From: Oscillospiraceae bacterium
Lineage (GTDB): Bacteria; Bacillota; Clostridia; Oscillospirales; Ruminococcaceae
Direction of reading: 5' to 3'
Assembly (NCBI GenBank): GCA_009777445.1
Contig: WRLV01000010.1
Location: 1-40,516 of the forward strand
Length of the DNA stretch: 40,516 nucleotides
Shown here piece by piece: positions 1-7,548 of the stretch (its first letter is position 1; each line of letters begins with the position of its first letter). A program made the position numbers and the translations under genes. Under the pieces are notes generated by a model that worked only from the letters and a program-made list of their open reading frames with translations, was not told where the DNA came from and did not search any database.

Positions 1-212
1 ATCCAATCATGGTAACGAGCAACACCAGAAATGTTGCTAAGGCACGATGTTGGAAAATTTATATACGCATCTAATTTATTAACATAATCTTCCCAAGATT
101 GAATTTCTTTCCCATGAAGTTCCATCAGAAATAAACTCTCGTTTTCCTTCACTTGACTTACAATTTCCGTTGCTTCTGTAGCATTCACATAATAAATTTT
201 ATTATTAATCAT
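1..212 (-). CDS. Barstar-family immunity protein, second copy (cut by window edge)
   Basis: Only the N-terminal 70 codons are inside the window; the C-terminus lies beyond base 1. The protein matches the complete barstar-type protein at 1081-1506 and is the last visible gene of the leftward immunity array. The start ATG (210-212) overlaps the end of the upstream gene by 8 bp and has an AAAGGAGA ribosome site. The 126 bp at 1-126 appear identical to 1297-1422, while the 5' part of the gene differs at many positions, so only part of the gene has been homogenised. Barstar proteins are small intracellular inhibitors of barnase-type ribonucleases. No barnase-like toxin is visible here, so it may be an orphan immunity gene or serve a toxin outside the window. 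The family call is firm; the target is unknown. Confidence 0.8.
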   Translation of the reverse strand, partial: MINNKIYYVNATEATEIVSQVKENESLFLMELHGKEIQSWEDYVNKLDAYINFPTSCLSNISGVARYHDW

Positions 213-630
213 TCTGGTCTCCTTTACATAGATGAATTTTTTTTAGCATTTCATCCATGTTTTTATTATAATTTTCTTTTAACTCTTCATCTTCCCAGTC
301 AAAAAACGAAAATGTTTTTTTGACTTTTTCTAACATAGTTTTGAGCTTATCAATTCTATCTTGTTTAATCGTGGAAATATCTACTGAGACCAATGTTTCA
401 AGCAATCCACCATCGCAATATTCTCCATCATACGGGTCATTCAAGAATAAATCTATAGCCTTTTCAAGTGCAACATCATACAAAATATCTTGCCTAAACA
501 TTTTGCAAACATCAATAATATCCAAAGTTTCGTATGATTTATCTATTAGCCTATTATACCACTGTATAAGCCCACTATTAAATCCAGAATCGTCATAAAA
601 CAATCCGTATATTTCTTTCAATGATTTCAT
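205..630 (-). CDS. CdiI-like contact-dependent inhibition immunity protein
   Basis: This 141-residue cytoplasmic protein opens with MKSLKEIYG. It carries a central block (about residues 40-85) with the layout of the CdiI_3-type immunity family: an acidic D-V-C turn, a hydrophobic run ending in ALEKAIDLFLNDP, then an acidic/Gly stretch and LLETLV. Family members neutralise the toxic tip of contact-dependent inhibition or polymorphic toxins in the producing cell. It lies in a leftward run of small genes downstream of a toxin-like gene and overlaps the next barstar gene by 8 bp, which suggests translational coupling. No signal peptide or membrane segment is seen. The family assignment rests on pattern recognition and is moderate; no cognate toxin is visible nearby. 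Confidence 0.6.
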   Translation of the reverse strand: MKSLKEIYGLFYDDSGFNSGLIQWYNRLIDKSYETLDIIDVCKMFRQDILYDVALEKAIDLFLNDPYDGEYCDGGLLETLVSVDISTIKQDRIDKLKTMLEKVKKTFSFFDWEDEELKENYNKNMDEMLKKIHLCKGDQND

Positions 631-660
631 TTTATACCATGCTTTCTTAATTCTTTTTGA

Positions 661-1029
661 CTAAGTTATTTCGTGGTTTTGCTTAAACTCTTCCATATCT
701 ATCAAGGATTTTATTTCGTCAGATAATTCAAGCAATTGTTTCCATTCCGAAGTGTTTTTAACAGAATAGACATTCCACAAATTTGAGTTTTGTAACCCGA
801 TAAATTCGTTCCTTAGTCGCATACTTTTATTTGCTATTTCTTCGTTTATTAAATTTGCATTTTTTAGAGTTGATAAAGCGCGCTCATGAAGAAAAGACAC
901 CACTCCAATGTCAAACTCTTCAAAAATATTATATTCTATATCTTCATCGCACGCTTCTAATAAATCAACGCTACACTTTTTTAAAGTGTCAATATAGAGT
1001 TCCATAAGATTGCTAAGCGAAATATTCAT
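661..1029 (-). CDS. Small helical protein of unknown function, candidate immunity gene
   Basis: I do not recognise the family. The 122-residue product is predicted to be mostly helical and acidic, with no signal peptide or transmembrane segment. It has heptad-like stretches around residues 45-75 and ends in a charged tail. The role is inferred only from position: it sits between a barstar gene and a CdiI-like gene in a leftward array of small proteins behind a toxin-like gene, the usual layout of immunity genes in polymorphic toxin loci. The gaps are short (51 bp from the upstream gene, 30 bp to the next) and a ribosome site with AAGGAACGAAAT precedes the ATG. It could instead be an unrelated phage cargo gene. 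Confidence 0.6.
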   Translation of the reverse strand: MNISLSNLMELYIDTLKKCSVDLLEACDEDIEYNIFEEFDIGVVSFLHERALSTLKNANLINEEIANKSMRLRNEFIGLQNSNLWNVYSVKNTSEWKQLLELSDEIKSLIDMEEFKQNHEIT

Positions 1030-1080
1030 TTCAATTTCGTTCCTTACAAGTTTTTATGTTTCCAAATGACACCCACCTTA

Positions 1081-1506
1081 TCACTCCACAAGATAAACAC
1101 TAAAAGGCTTCGCCTCACCTTCCACGACACAATTAACAACACTATTCTCATCTTCTCCTTGCCACCAAGGCAATATCAAAGTCTCAAAGTCTTCAATTAT
1201 CTCTTCTTTAAGTTCTGAATCTTCTTCTAAAAAACTATTGTAATCATAGATTATCAAAACATAACCGTCTTTTTCAAGCCAATCTAAATCAGTTATCCAA
1301 TCATGGTAACGAGCAACACCAGAAATGTTGCTAAGGCACGATGTTGGAAAATTTATATACGCATCTAATTTATTAACATAATCTTCCCAAGATTGAATTT
1401 CTTTCCCATGAAGTTCCATTAAAAATAAATTTTCTTGTTCCTTCACCTGATTCACGATTTTCGTTGCTTCTGTATCATTCACATAATGAATTTTATTATT
1501 AATCAT
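1081..1506 (-). CDS. Barstar-family ribonuclease inhibitor / immunity protein
   Basis: Complete 141-residue barstar-family protein. The characteristic features are the segment IQSWEDYVNKLDAYINFP (about residues 37-54), the loop and helix YHDWITDLDWL (about 67-77), where barstar presents acidic residues to the RNase active site, and the ILPWWQ / FSVYLVE ending. Barstar homologues in Firmicutes protect against barnase-type RNases or act as immunity proteins of polymorphic toxins. The start ATG overlaps the upstream TGA (ATGA), and a GGGGG ribosome site lies inside the upstream gene. A second, partly identical copy lies at 1-212. The toxin it neutralises is not evident, since the only toxin-like domain here is ParB-like rather than barnase-like. 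Confidence 0.82.
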   Translation of the reverse strand: MINNKIHYVNDTEATKIVNQVKEQENLFLMELHGKEIQSWEDYVNKLDAYINFPTSCLSNISGVARYHDWITDLDWLEKDGYVLIIYDYNSFLEEDSELKEEIIEDFETLILPWWQGEDENSVVNCVVEGEAKPFSVYLVE

Positions 1507-1949
1507 TTAATCCCCCATTTCTTTTCATAACTATTAAAAACTTCTTCCAAATAACTTTTGTGTATTTCCGCCCTCCAATCTTTAGCAATAATGTCAGGGT
1601 ACATATGTAATACATCAGCTAAATCATATGCTTGTTTATAATTTTTTTTAATCAAAAGTTCTTTTAATTCGTCTAATTTAGTAATCAAAAATGTGTTTTG
1701 CTCAATGTTTTTTGCAATTCCCGTTTCCTGTGAATATCTATTTTCATGTCGCAAAATATACCATTTTTTCTCGCAGATATTTAGACTAATCATTAATTTA
1801 CGAAGCCTATTATTGTCTAATGTTGAGTCTTCGTCTCTATATAAGTCTACTACATTTCTAAGAATATAAATGTTTTCTTTGTCTTTAACATCAGCTCTTA
1901 TCCTTGAAATAAGCCAATATAAATCAAAAAGTTCGTGTGTTGTAAACAT
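1503..1949 (-). CDS. Hypothetical protein directly behind the toxin-like gene, likely cognate immunity
   Basis: The family is not recognised. The 148-residue product is rich in charged residues and aromatics (a W-Y-I-L-R-H motif near residue 63 and a YKQAYDLADVLHMYP segment near residue 105) and appears wholly cytoplasmic and helical. It is the first gene downstream of the ParB-domain toxin-like protein, with a gap of about 25 bp, and it overlaps the barstar gene that follows by 4 bp. In polymorphic toxin loci the immediately downstream gene usually encodes the cognate immunity protein, so this is the best candidate partner of the 1975-3117 product. That role is inferred from gene order alone. 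Confidence 0.6.
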   Translation of the reverse strand: MFTTHELFDLYWLISRIRADVKDKENIYILRNVVDLYRDEDSTLDNNRLRKLMISLNICEKKWYILRHENRYSQETGIAKNIEQNTFLITKLDELKELLIKKNYKQAYDLADVLHMYPDIIAKDWRAEIHKSYLEEVFNSYEKKWGIK

Positions 1950-1974
1950 TTCATCACCAATTTACAATTAGAAA

Positions 1975-3117
1975 TTATTCTATTATAACATCTATTGCCC
2001 TTCCATTTTTAATTGCGTTTGCTAATCTATGATGTCCTTCCAAAATCGTCCCGTCTCTCGAAATTGTGACCGCATCATGCAATTTACGCTCTTGCACAAG
2101 TTTTTCAATCGTTGCAAGGTTTTGTTTGTTCAATCTGCTTAAATCTTTACGTGGTTTAAATACTTCGCTTCTCGGGTCTACCCCTAATTGTACATCTTTC
2201 CCTTTTAAATCGACCTCTCTTCCTATCGGCTTAACAGGTTTAGCAGGTTTAGCAGGCTTAACAGGTTTAGATGTAGTTTTCTTAACGTTTTGATTAGTTT
2301 TACCAACGGTTTTAACCGCTTTAGCTTTACTCGCCACGGCAAACTTACCCAAAGCTACCCCAAAAATCGGTGCTGCAAGGTCAATAGAATCCTTAAAGTG
2401 TTGGTATGAGAAGGCTTTTTCGGGGTTAAAAGCGGATTCTACTGTGTCTAAATAGCCTAAAGTTAACCAGTTGCCGATATTGTAAGCTGTCGGCTCGCTT
2501 AACGCTTCCCTCCCTCTCTCCATGGTTGATTCAAGCAAATCTCTTGTGCCGTCTGTAAAGCCCATTGTAAGATAATTCATCACAGTGAAATAGTTGAAAT
2601 CGTCCATCATATTGTAATAATTATTAGATAGCCCTCCGTAGATATCGTCCCACGCATCAGTAAAAACCTCACCTACATCCGGGTCGCTTATAAAATCCCA
2701 AGCTGCTTCTCCCGCGACACCCCAATAATAGAAATAATCGTCCAACCCATCGCTAAAAGATTCACCGATGTCTCTCCAACCTTCATCCCATGCCCGTAAA
2801 TTTCTCTCCCTAAGCCTTTCAACCCTTTCATCCTCAAACCTATCATTCTCAACATAAAAACTCTCAATTTCCTCCCATCTTTTTAAGAGTTCTTCTTCCT
2901 CTTTTTTTGATTCTTCCTCCCTTCTCCACGCATCCATAGCCATTTTACAATGCTCTTCCACGACTTTATTAGACAACTTTTTTCTGTTAACTTTAAGAGT
3001 CCCCTCAATTTCCACGGTTCTTTTAATTTTCGTGGTTCTTTCGAGTTCTGCCTTTAATGTTAACTTAGCTTTTCTTAGGACTTCTCTGCTTATGTTCCTT
3101 TTTATTTTTACGTTCAC
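1975..3117 (-). CDS. Chimeric polymorphic-toxin-like protein with C-terminal ParB-like domain
   Basis: The 380-residue protein has four visible parts. Residues 1-60 are basic and rich in K/R. Residues 60-110 are a highly charged helical or coiled-coil stretch rich in Glu. Residues about 180-255 carry paired YLTMGFTDG and NWLTLGYLDT motifs followed by FSYQHFKDS, which resemble the pre-toxin regions found before C-terminal toxin domains in Firmicutes. After a KPAKPAKPVKP linker (about 277-298), residues about 325-380 form a small ParB/sulfiredoxin-like domain with SRDGTILEGHHRLANAI. ParB-like nuclease domains are known as toxin tips of polymorphic toxins. The start ATG has a strong AAAGGAGGAG site. 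It occupies the place where a tape-measure gene normally follows an XkdN chaperone. Nuclease activity is inferred, not shown. Confidence 0.65.
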   Translation of the reverse strand: MNVKIKRNISREVLRKAKLTLKAELERTTKIKRTVEIEGTLKVNRKKLSNKVVEEHCKMAMDAWRREEESKKEEEELLKRWEEIESFYVENDRFEDERVERLRERNLRAWDEGWRDIGESFSDGLDDYFYYWGVAGEAAWDFISDPDVGEVFTDAWDDIYGGLSNNYYNMMDDFNYFTVMNYLTMGFTDGTRDLLESTMERGREALSEPTAYNIGNWLTLGYLDTVESAFNPEKAFSYQHFKDSIDLAAPIFGVALGKFAVASKAKAVKTVGKTNQNVKKTTSKPVKPAKPAKPVKPIGREVDLKGKDVQLGVDPRSEVFKPRKDLSRLNKQNLATIEKLVQERKLHDAVTISRDGTILEGHHRLANAIKNGRAIDVIIE

Positions 3118-3163
3118 ATGTCTCCTCCTTTATCATAACATACTCCGGCAAAAAAAGCAACAG

Positions 3164-3586
3164 CTATTTTTGCCCTTCATTACTCTCTTTATCACGCTCT
3201 TCGCCTAAATAATTGTCCAAATGGTTCAACTCAATTACCTTTCCCAAGAGCTTAAGATATTCGCCCGGTGACAAGATTTTCATCAAAAGTGCATCTGCTC
3301 CCATCACTCCATACTCATCCTGCATTTCTTTGTCATTAAGGTCGGGAGAAACAACGCAATGCGAAACTAATTTCTTTAAATATGTTGTATTGTCAAACCT
3401 AAATCCCAACCGTCCGTTATACAGCGAAAACTTTACTGAATTTGTCATTAGTTCTAAATTTTCATCCGCCGTAATCGCCCTAATCTCAAATTCAACAGGA
3501 ATGTCATTTTCATCCGAAAACCTCTCCGAAATAACCACACTTATATTTTCAACTTTTTTAATATTTTTTATATTCAAATTAGACAT
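3164..3586 (-). CDS. Phage tail assembly chaperone, XkdN-like
   Basis: The 140-residue protein resembles the XkdN/Phage_TAC family of contractile-tail (PBSX-like) phages. Diagnostic features are a conserved C-terminal half with SPDLNDKEMQDEYGVMGADA, LLMKILSPGEY and a final acidic tail. Such proteins bind the tape-measure protein and guide tail-tube assembly; they are not part of the finished particle. The ATG lies 8 bp inside the upstream portal gene, with a GGGGAAAAG ribosome site in the portal coding end, so the two are translationally coupled. In intact phages portal and chaperone are separated by capsid, sheath and tube genes; all are missing here. The chaperone frameshift product cannot be judged because the usual downstream gene is absent. 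Confidence 0.7.
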   Translation of the reverse strand: MSNLNIKNIKKVENISVVISERFSDENDIPVEFEIRAITADENLELMTNSVKFSLYNGRLGFRFDNTTYLKKLVSHCVVSPDLNDKEMQDEYGVMGADALLMKILSPGEYLKLLGKVIELNHLDNYLGEERDKESNEGQK

Positions 3587-4976
3587 ACTTTTCCCCTTTC
3601 AAATCTTTTTCTAAATTAATCCATCTTAATTCACGTTCAACATCCTTAACATAAGGGTGATTGGCAATAGCGGTTCGCTGTGAAAGAAGCGGTGTGGATT
3701 TTAAAACACCGTCAATAATTTCAGTTTCATTCATAATCATGTCACGGTCAAAACAAAAACTCACTTCTTCACCTTCAAAGTTGCCATTCCCTACATTATT
3801 AAAATGCCAAATCAAAAATTGAACTACCCTCTCCATGCTTGCGCAAAACTCTGTTTCTGTCTCGTTTGCATCAAGGTCAATATCACTATACATAGAGCGG
3901 ATATTAATTTGATTCGGATTACCACCCAAACGCTCACTCTTAGCATCAAACGCCATACAATTTTCTATAATAGAACGTCTCAAAATTTCAATCAATTGCT
4001 TATAATTATCCGCGTTCACCTCAACGTTAAGGGTGCCGACCCCACCTTCAGAGCCTTCCACAGTGCGAACTTTAACCGCCCCAAACAGCGCAAGATTGCG
4101 CCTGAACTCTGCCAAATTTTCACCATCGTAATTTTTGATGACTAAAATCGTATTACGCGCATCCTCTTGCATATTATTCATAAAATCTGAAATAACTGCG
4201 TTGAGCGCGTCTTGAAGCGATTTAACATTATTAATCAACGGCGACAGGTCAGAATTTCTCTTAAAAGCAATTATAGGCACTTTCTGCCAATTATACTCGT
4301 CACTCCCACGCGAAATATAAGCCTGTCTAAACGGAAATTCAGCAATCAATTTCCCATCCCGATACTCGAAATATTCAATCCCCGTTCTTGTATAAACATG
4401 AACTTTAGTCACAATCTTCCTCTGCCTTGCTTCATAAGTAGTAATGTCAAAAACTCTTATAGCCACGTCCAACTCAGTATGCTCCGCGTCCTTCCATAAA
4501 GGTATAATTTCACTCGACGGAAATCTTCTGAACCTCAGCTTCCCAAACTCATCATAATAAAGGTGCAACCACCCAATCCCGCAATTAATCGAATCTAAAG
4601 CGATGTTCTTAACCAAACGATAGAACGCCCTATCAAAAGTCTCCTTCAAAAGACTTGAAAACTCTAAATTTTCAGTCTCAAAGACAAAGGGTTTCCCCGC
4701 AAGATAATTACATTTTTGCGTTACTGCCTTACGATATTGATTATCAACAATCCTATTATTAGGAAGGTTTTCAATCTCCATCTTTCTACCCAAATCCCCT
4801 ATTGCGGTTCTTCGCCTATTCAAAATGTCATGCCGCCCGTCAAAATAGTCGTCGGCGGTTTTCATGGCCCTAAACTCAGGCGAGAGCAAAAAACCCCGAA
4901 TCTCGTTTTCCCAAATCTCGACCTCATTCATTGGCGCGTTAAGCCTTATAGACTCATTGATATAATTCTCAGTCAA
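3579..4976 (-). CDS. Phage portal protein, SPP1 gp6 type
   Basis: The 465-residue product matches the SPP1-type portal family: an N-terminal segment with YFDGRHDILNRRR (about residues 43-55), a central beta-rich body, and the conserved NNVKSLQDALNAVISDFMNN stem-helix region (about 248-267). A late helical crown contains SMYSDIDLDANETETEF. Portal proteins form the dodecameric DNA channel at one vertex of the capsid. Length is normal for the family and the frame is intact. The start is TTG at 4974-4976, supported by an AAAGGAGAG site 8-9 bases upstream; no ATG fits better. It is the first gene of the leftward operon. No terminase or capsid gene accompanies it within the window. Confidence 0.85.
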   Translation of the reverse strand: MTENYINESIRLNAPMNEVEIWENEIRGFLLSPEFRAMKTADDYFDGRHDILNRRRTAIGDLGRKMEIENLPNNRIVDNQYRKAVTQKCNYLAGKPFVFETENLEFSSLLKETFDRAFYRLVKNIALDSINCGIGWLHLYYDEFGKLRFRRFPSSEIIPLWKDAEHTELDVAIRVFDITTYEARQRKIVTKVHVYTRTGIEYFEYRDGKLIAEFPFRQAYISRGSDEYNWQKVPIIAFKRNSDLSPLINNVKSLQDALNAVISDFMNNMQEDARNTILVIKNYDGENLAEFRRNLALFGAVKVRTVEGSEGGVGTLNVEVNADNYKQLIEILRRSIIENCMAFDAKSERLGGNPNQINIRSMYSDIDLDANETETEFCASMERVVQFLIWHFNNVGNGNFEGEEVSFCFDRDMIMNETEIIDGVLKSTPLLSQRTAIANHPYVKDVERELRWINLEKDLKGEKYV

Positions 4977-5064
4977 AACAACACTCTCCTTTTTTAATTT
5001 TTAGATTTTTTTAAATTTTTTGTTGGAATGTCTAATGCGTTTATTCTCCTGTTGTCAAAAAATC

Positions 5065-5111
5065 TTATCGCGCCCTCTTAAATGCCGCCAAGCAGAAGAG
5101 AAGCGCGATAA
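5065..5111 (-). terminator. Terminator-like hairpin in the leader of the phage/toxin operon
   Basis: A 9-bp perfect stem (TTATCGCGC at 5065-5073 with GCGCGATAA at 5103-5111) is extended by a CTCTT/AAGAG inner stem. Read on the minus strand it is followed by GATTTTTTG. It lies about 50 bases downstream of the leftward promoter and about 90 bases before the portal start. It could end a short independent RNA or act as an attenuator of the portal operon. No known riboswitch class is recognised. Confidence 0.55.
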
Positions 5112-5158
5112 ATATCTTTCAAAAAAAGGAGTGGTCTCACATATTTTTCCATATTAGC

Positions 5159-5187
5159 ATTATAGCATACAAAAGGGGTATTTACAA
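5159..5187 (-). promoter_or_regulatory. Leftward sigma-70-type promoter for portal/toxin operon
   Basis: On the minus strand TTGTAA (5187-5182) and TATAAT (5164-5159) are separated by exactly 17 bp, with an extended TGC before the -10 box. The predicted start is near 5152, giving a leader of about 175 bases before the portal TTG. It is divergent from the chemotaxis promoter. The intervening A+T-rich segment holds two ACCGGG direct repeats (near 5196 and 5217) that could be an operator. Confidence 0.65.
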
Positions 5188-5301
5188 GGTACATTACCGG
5201 GTCTTTTGGGTATATAACCGGGCATCTTTTTAAAATTTTTTTAAAAAAATCAGCCCAAAAAATATTTTTGTGAAATTTCTATAATTTATTAGTAAAAACT
5301 A

Positions 5302-5330
5302 TTGCCTTTTTTATATGTTTGTGATATAAT
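5302..5330 (+). promoter_or_regulatory. Promoter of the chemotaxis operon
   Basis: TTGCCT (5302-5307) and a perfect TATAAT (5325-5330) are spaced by 17 bp. The box layout fits the housekeeping sigma factor rather than a flagellar sigma-28 promoter, and no TAAA-N15-GCCGATAA-like sequence is seen here. Confidence 0.7.
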
Positions 5331-5419
5331 AGTTAGGAGTTTAAAAATAGACCCTTAAAAAAAGGGGAAATATACCTTATTATATATAGCACACTCGTGC
5401 GGAAGGGCGGTTATAAAAT

Positions 5420-7537
5420 ATGGCTAAAATTGAATCGGGAATGGATGCAATGGTTGATATGTACATATTTGAGTCCAACACATTGCTCGAACAGCTTGAT
5501 GAAATTCTTCTTCGGACTGAGACCGCAAATGTTTTTACCGATGAAGACATAAACGAAATTTTCAGAATTATGCACACAGTGAAGGGTTCCTCAGCGATGA
5601 TGGGGTTCGAGAACCTCCAATTGCTCTCACACCACGGTGAGGACATGTTTTTCATGATTCGCGAAAACCCCGGAAAAATCAAGGATTCCAGGTTCATCTA
5701 CGACCTCGTTTTCCGCATGTCCGACCTGTTCAAAGCGGAAGTAGAGCTTATTCAAAACGGCGGCGACTATGTCCCAACTGATTTTTCAGACACAATCGCC
5801 GACCTCGAAAAAGGCGCGGCAATGATACGAGATGTCCAAAACCAACCTGAAACTTCAACAGCCGACTCTCCTTCCGTTCCCGCTTCTACAGCCGGTGTTC
5901 CTGCCTTGCCGCGAGACGAAAACGGCATGTCGGTTCGCATCTTTTTCCAAGAAGGCTGTAAAATGGAACACCTTCGCTCTTTCCTCCTGCTGAACAAAAT
6001 CCGCGAAGAAGCGCATGTTATAGACTACGAACCGAAAAATCTCGAAGAAGACCCCAATGCCGCCGCAACTATTATTGAAAACGGCTTTATAATCACATTT
6101 GATAAAGAAGACGACAACACAGTCACCAATATAATAGAAAAGGCAGTAAATATCGCATCCTACGAAATAATATCTGCCCAAGAAAACACCAGTGCAGAAC
6201 CCACTCCACCTCCAATTGTGGAAGAGGTAAGCGCGGTTATCGAAACCTTCGTTCCGACCCCCACCGTTTCATCTGCACCGGTAGCGTCTCCGCCGCCACG
6301 CTCATACGAACAAGCCCCCGCACAGCAACCCGCCCCCAATCAGCAAATCAACCCGGGCAAACAAAGTATTATTAGTGTCAACCTTTCTAAACTCGACCAA
6401 CTGCATGATATAGTGGGTGAAATAATCACCACAGAGACAATGGTAATCTCCAATCCCGAATTAGAAGGCTTAAAACTCGAAAGCTTCCTCAAATCAGCGC
6501 GTGAACTGAAAAAACTCACCGATGAATTACAAGACACCGTCATGTCAATACGAATGGTTCCGCTTGCAGGGCCTTTCCAAAAAATGAACCGAATCGTAAG
6601 AGACATGAAGGTTAAATTAGGAAAAGACGTTGAGCTTAAAATTGAGGGCGAAACAACCGAGGTTGACAAATCAATCGTTGATAACCTCAACGACCCACTG
6701 ATGCACTTAGTCCGCAACTGCATGGACCACGGCATCGAAAACAACGCTCAAGACAGAGTTGAAGCGGGCAAAAGTGCCAAAGGCACGATTACCCTCAACG
6801 CGGCAAGCTCTTCCGGAGAAGTCATCATCACCGTAAGCGATGACGGCGGTGGAATTGACACCGAAAAAGTTCTCAAAAAAGCTGAAGAAAACGGCCTGCT
6901 CTATAAATCAGCGCGCGAATACACCGAGCGCGAAATACAAAACATGATATTGCTCCCCGGCTTCTCCACAAACGAAGTCGTCACCGAATACAGCGGCAGA
7001 GGAGTGGGAATGGACGTTGTTCGCCAAAACATCGAAAAATGCGGCGGAACATTGACCGTTGAAAGCGTGTTTGGCGAAGGAACAACTTTCATCATCAAAA
7101 TCCCACTAACTTTGGCAATTATAGAGGGAATGGAAGTCGAAGTTGCCGAAACCATCTTCACTATCCCGATTTCTGCTATAAAAGAATCGTTTAAGGTTAA
7201 AGGCAGCGATATTATCCACGACACACAACGCGGCGAGATGATTATGATAAGAGGAGTATGTTATCCGATTCTCCGCTTGCATGAAAAATTCACCATCGAC
7301 ACTAAAATCGTTGATTTTGAAGACGGAATTTTAATTTTAGTAGAAACCGACAAAAAGAATGTCTGCATCTTCGCCGACAGACTCATCGGTGAACAACAAG
7401 TGGTGGTAAAGCCTTTCCCGCCTTACCTAAACCGCTACAACATAAAAGGCGCGGGATTATCAGGTTGCACGATTATGGGGGATGGCAGCATTGCTTTAAT
7501 AATTGATGTCGCGAACCTTATCGAAGGTTATCAATAG
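5420..7537 (+). CDS. cheA: Chemotaxis histidine kinase CheA
   Basis: CheA is the cytoplasmic histidine kinase coupled to chemoreceptors through CheW; it phosphorylates CheY and CheB. The 705-residue protein has the full domain order. An Hpt domain carries the phosphorylated His52 in MHTVKGSSAMMGF, followed by a P2-like region (about 165-255). A Pro-rich linker (about 260-312) leads to the P3 dimerisation helices (from about 315). The ATPase domain shows an N-box HLVRNCMDHGIE (about 428-439), DDGGGI (about 474) and GRGVGMDVV (about 525). A CheW-like P5 domain runs from about 563 to the end. It opens the operon and precedes cheW by 11 bp. The ribosome site (GGAAGGGCGG) is unusually G-rich and follows a small hairpin. 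Confidence 0.95.
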   Translation: MAKIESGMDAMVDMYIFESNTLLEQLDEILLRTETANVFTDEDINEIFRIMHTVKGSSAMMGFENLQLLSHHGEDMFFMIRENPGKIKDSRFIYDLVFRMSDLFKAEVELIQNGGDYVPTDFSDTIADLEKGAAMIRDVQNQPETSTADSPSVPASTAGVPALPRDENGMSVRIFFQEGCKMEHLRSFLLLNKIREEAHVIDYEPKNLEEDPNAAATIIENGFIITFDKEDDNTVTNIIEKAVNIASYEIISAQENTSAEPTPPPIVEEVSAVIETFVPTPTVSSAPVASPPPRSYEQAPAQQPAPNQQINPGKQSIISVNLSKLDQLHDIVGEIITTETMVISNPELEGLKLESFLKSARELKKLTDELQDTVMSIRMVPLAGPFQKMNRIVRDMKVKLGKDVELKIEGETTEVDKSIVDNLNDPLMHLVRNCMDHGIENNAQDRVEAGKSAKGTITLNAASSSGEVIITVSDDGGGIDTEKVLKKAEENGLLYKSAREYTEREIQNMILLPGFSTNEVVTEYSGRGVGMDVVRQNIEKCGGTLTVESVFGEGTTFIIKIPLTLAIIEGMEVEVAETIFTIPISAIKESFKVKGSDIIHDTQRGEMIMIRGVCYPILRLHEKFTIDTKIVDFEDGILILVETDKKNVCIFADRLIGEQQVVVKPFPPYLNRYNIKGAGLSGCTIMGDGSIALIIDVANLIEGYQ

Positions 7538-7548
7538 GGAGGGATTTA

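Larger units (their letters stand above)
4977..5419. other. Divergent intergenic region between phage block and chemotaxis operon
   Basis: This 443-bp gap contains no convincing open reading frame. It holds the leftward promoter, leader hairpin and ribosome site of the portal gene. It also holds the rightward che promoter, with an untranslated leader of about 85 bases that contains a small GCAC-ACTC-GTGC hairpin just ahead of the cheA ribosome site. The middle (5220-5300) is nearly pure A+T. Confidence 0.7.
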
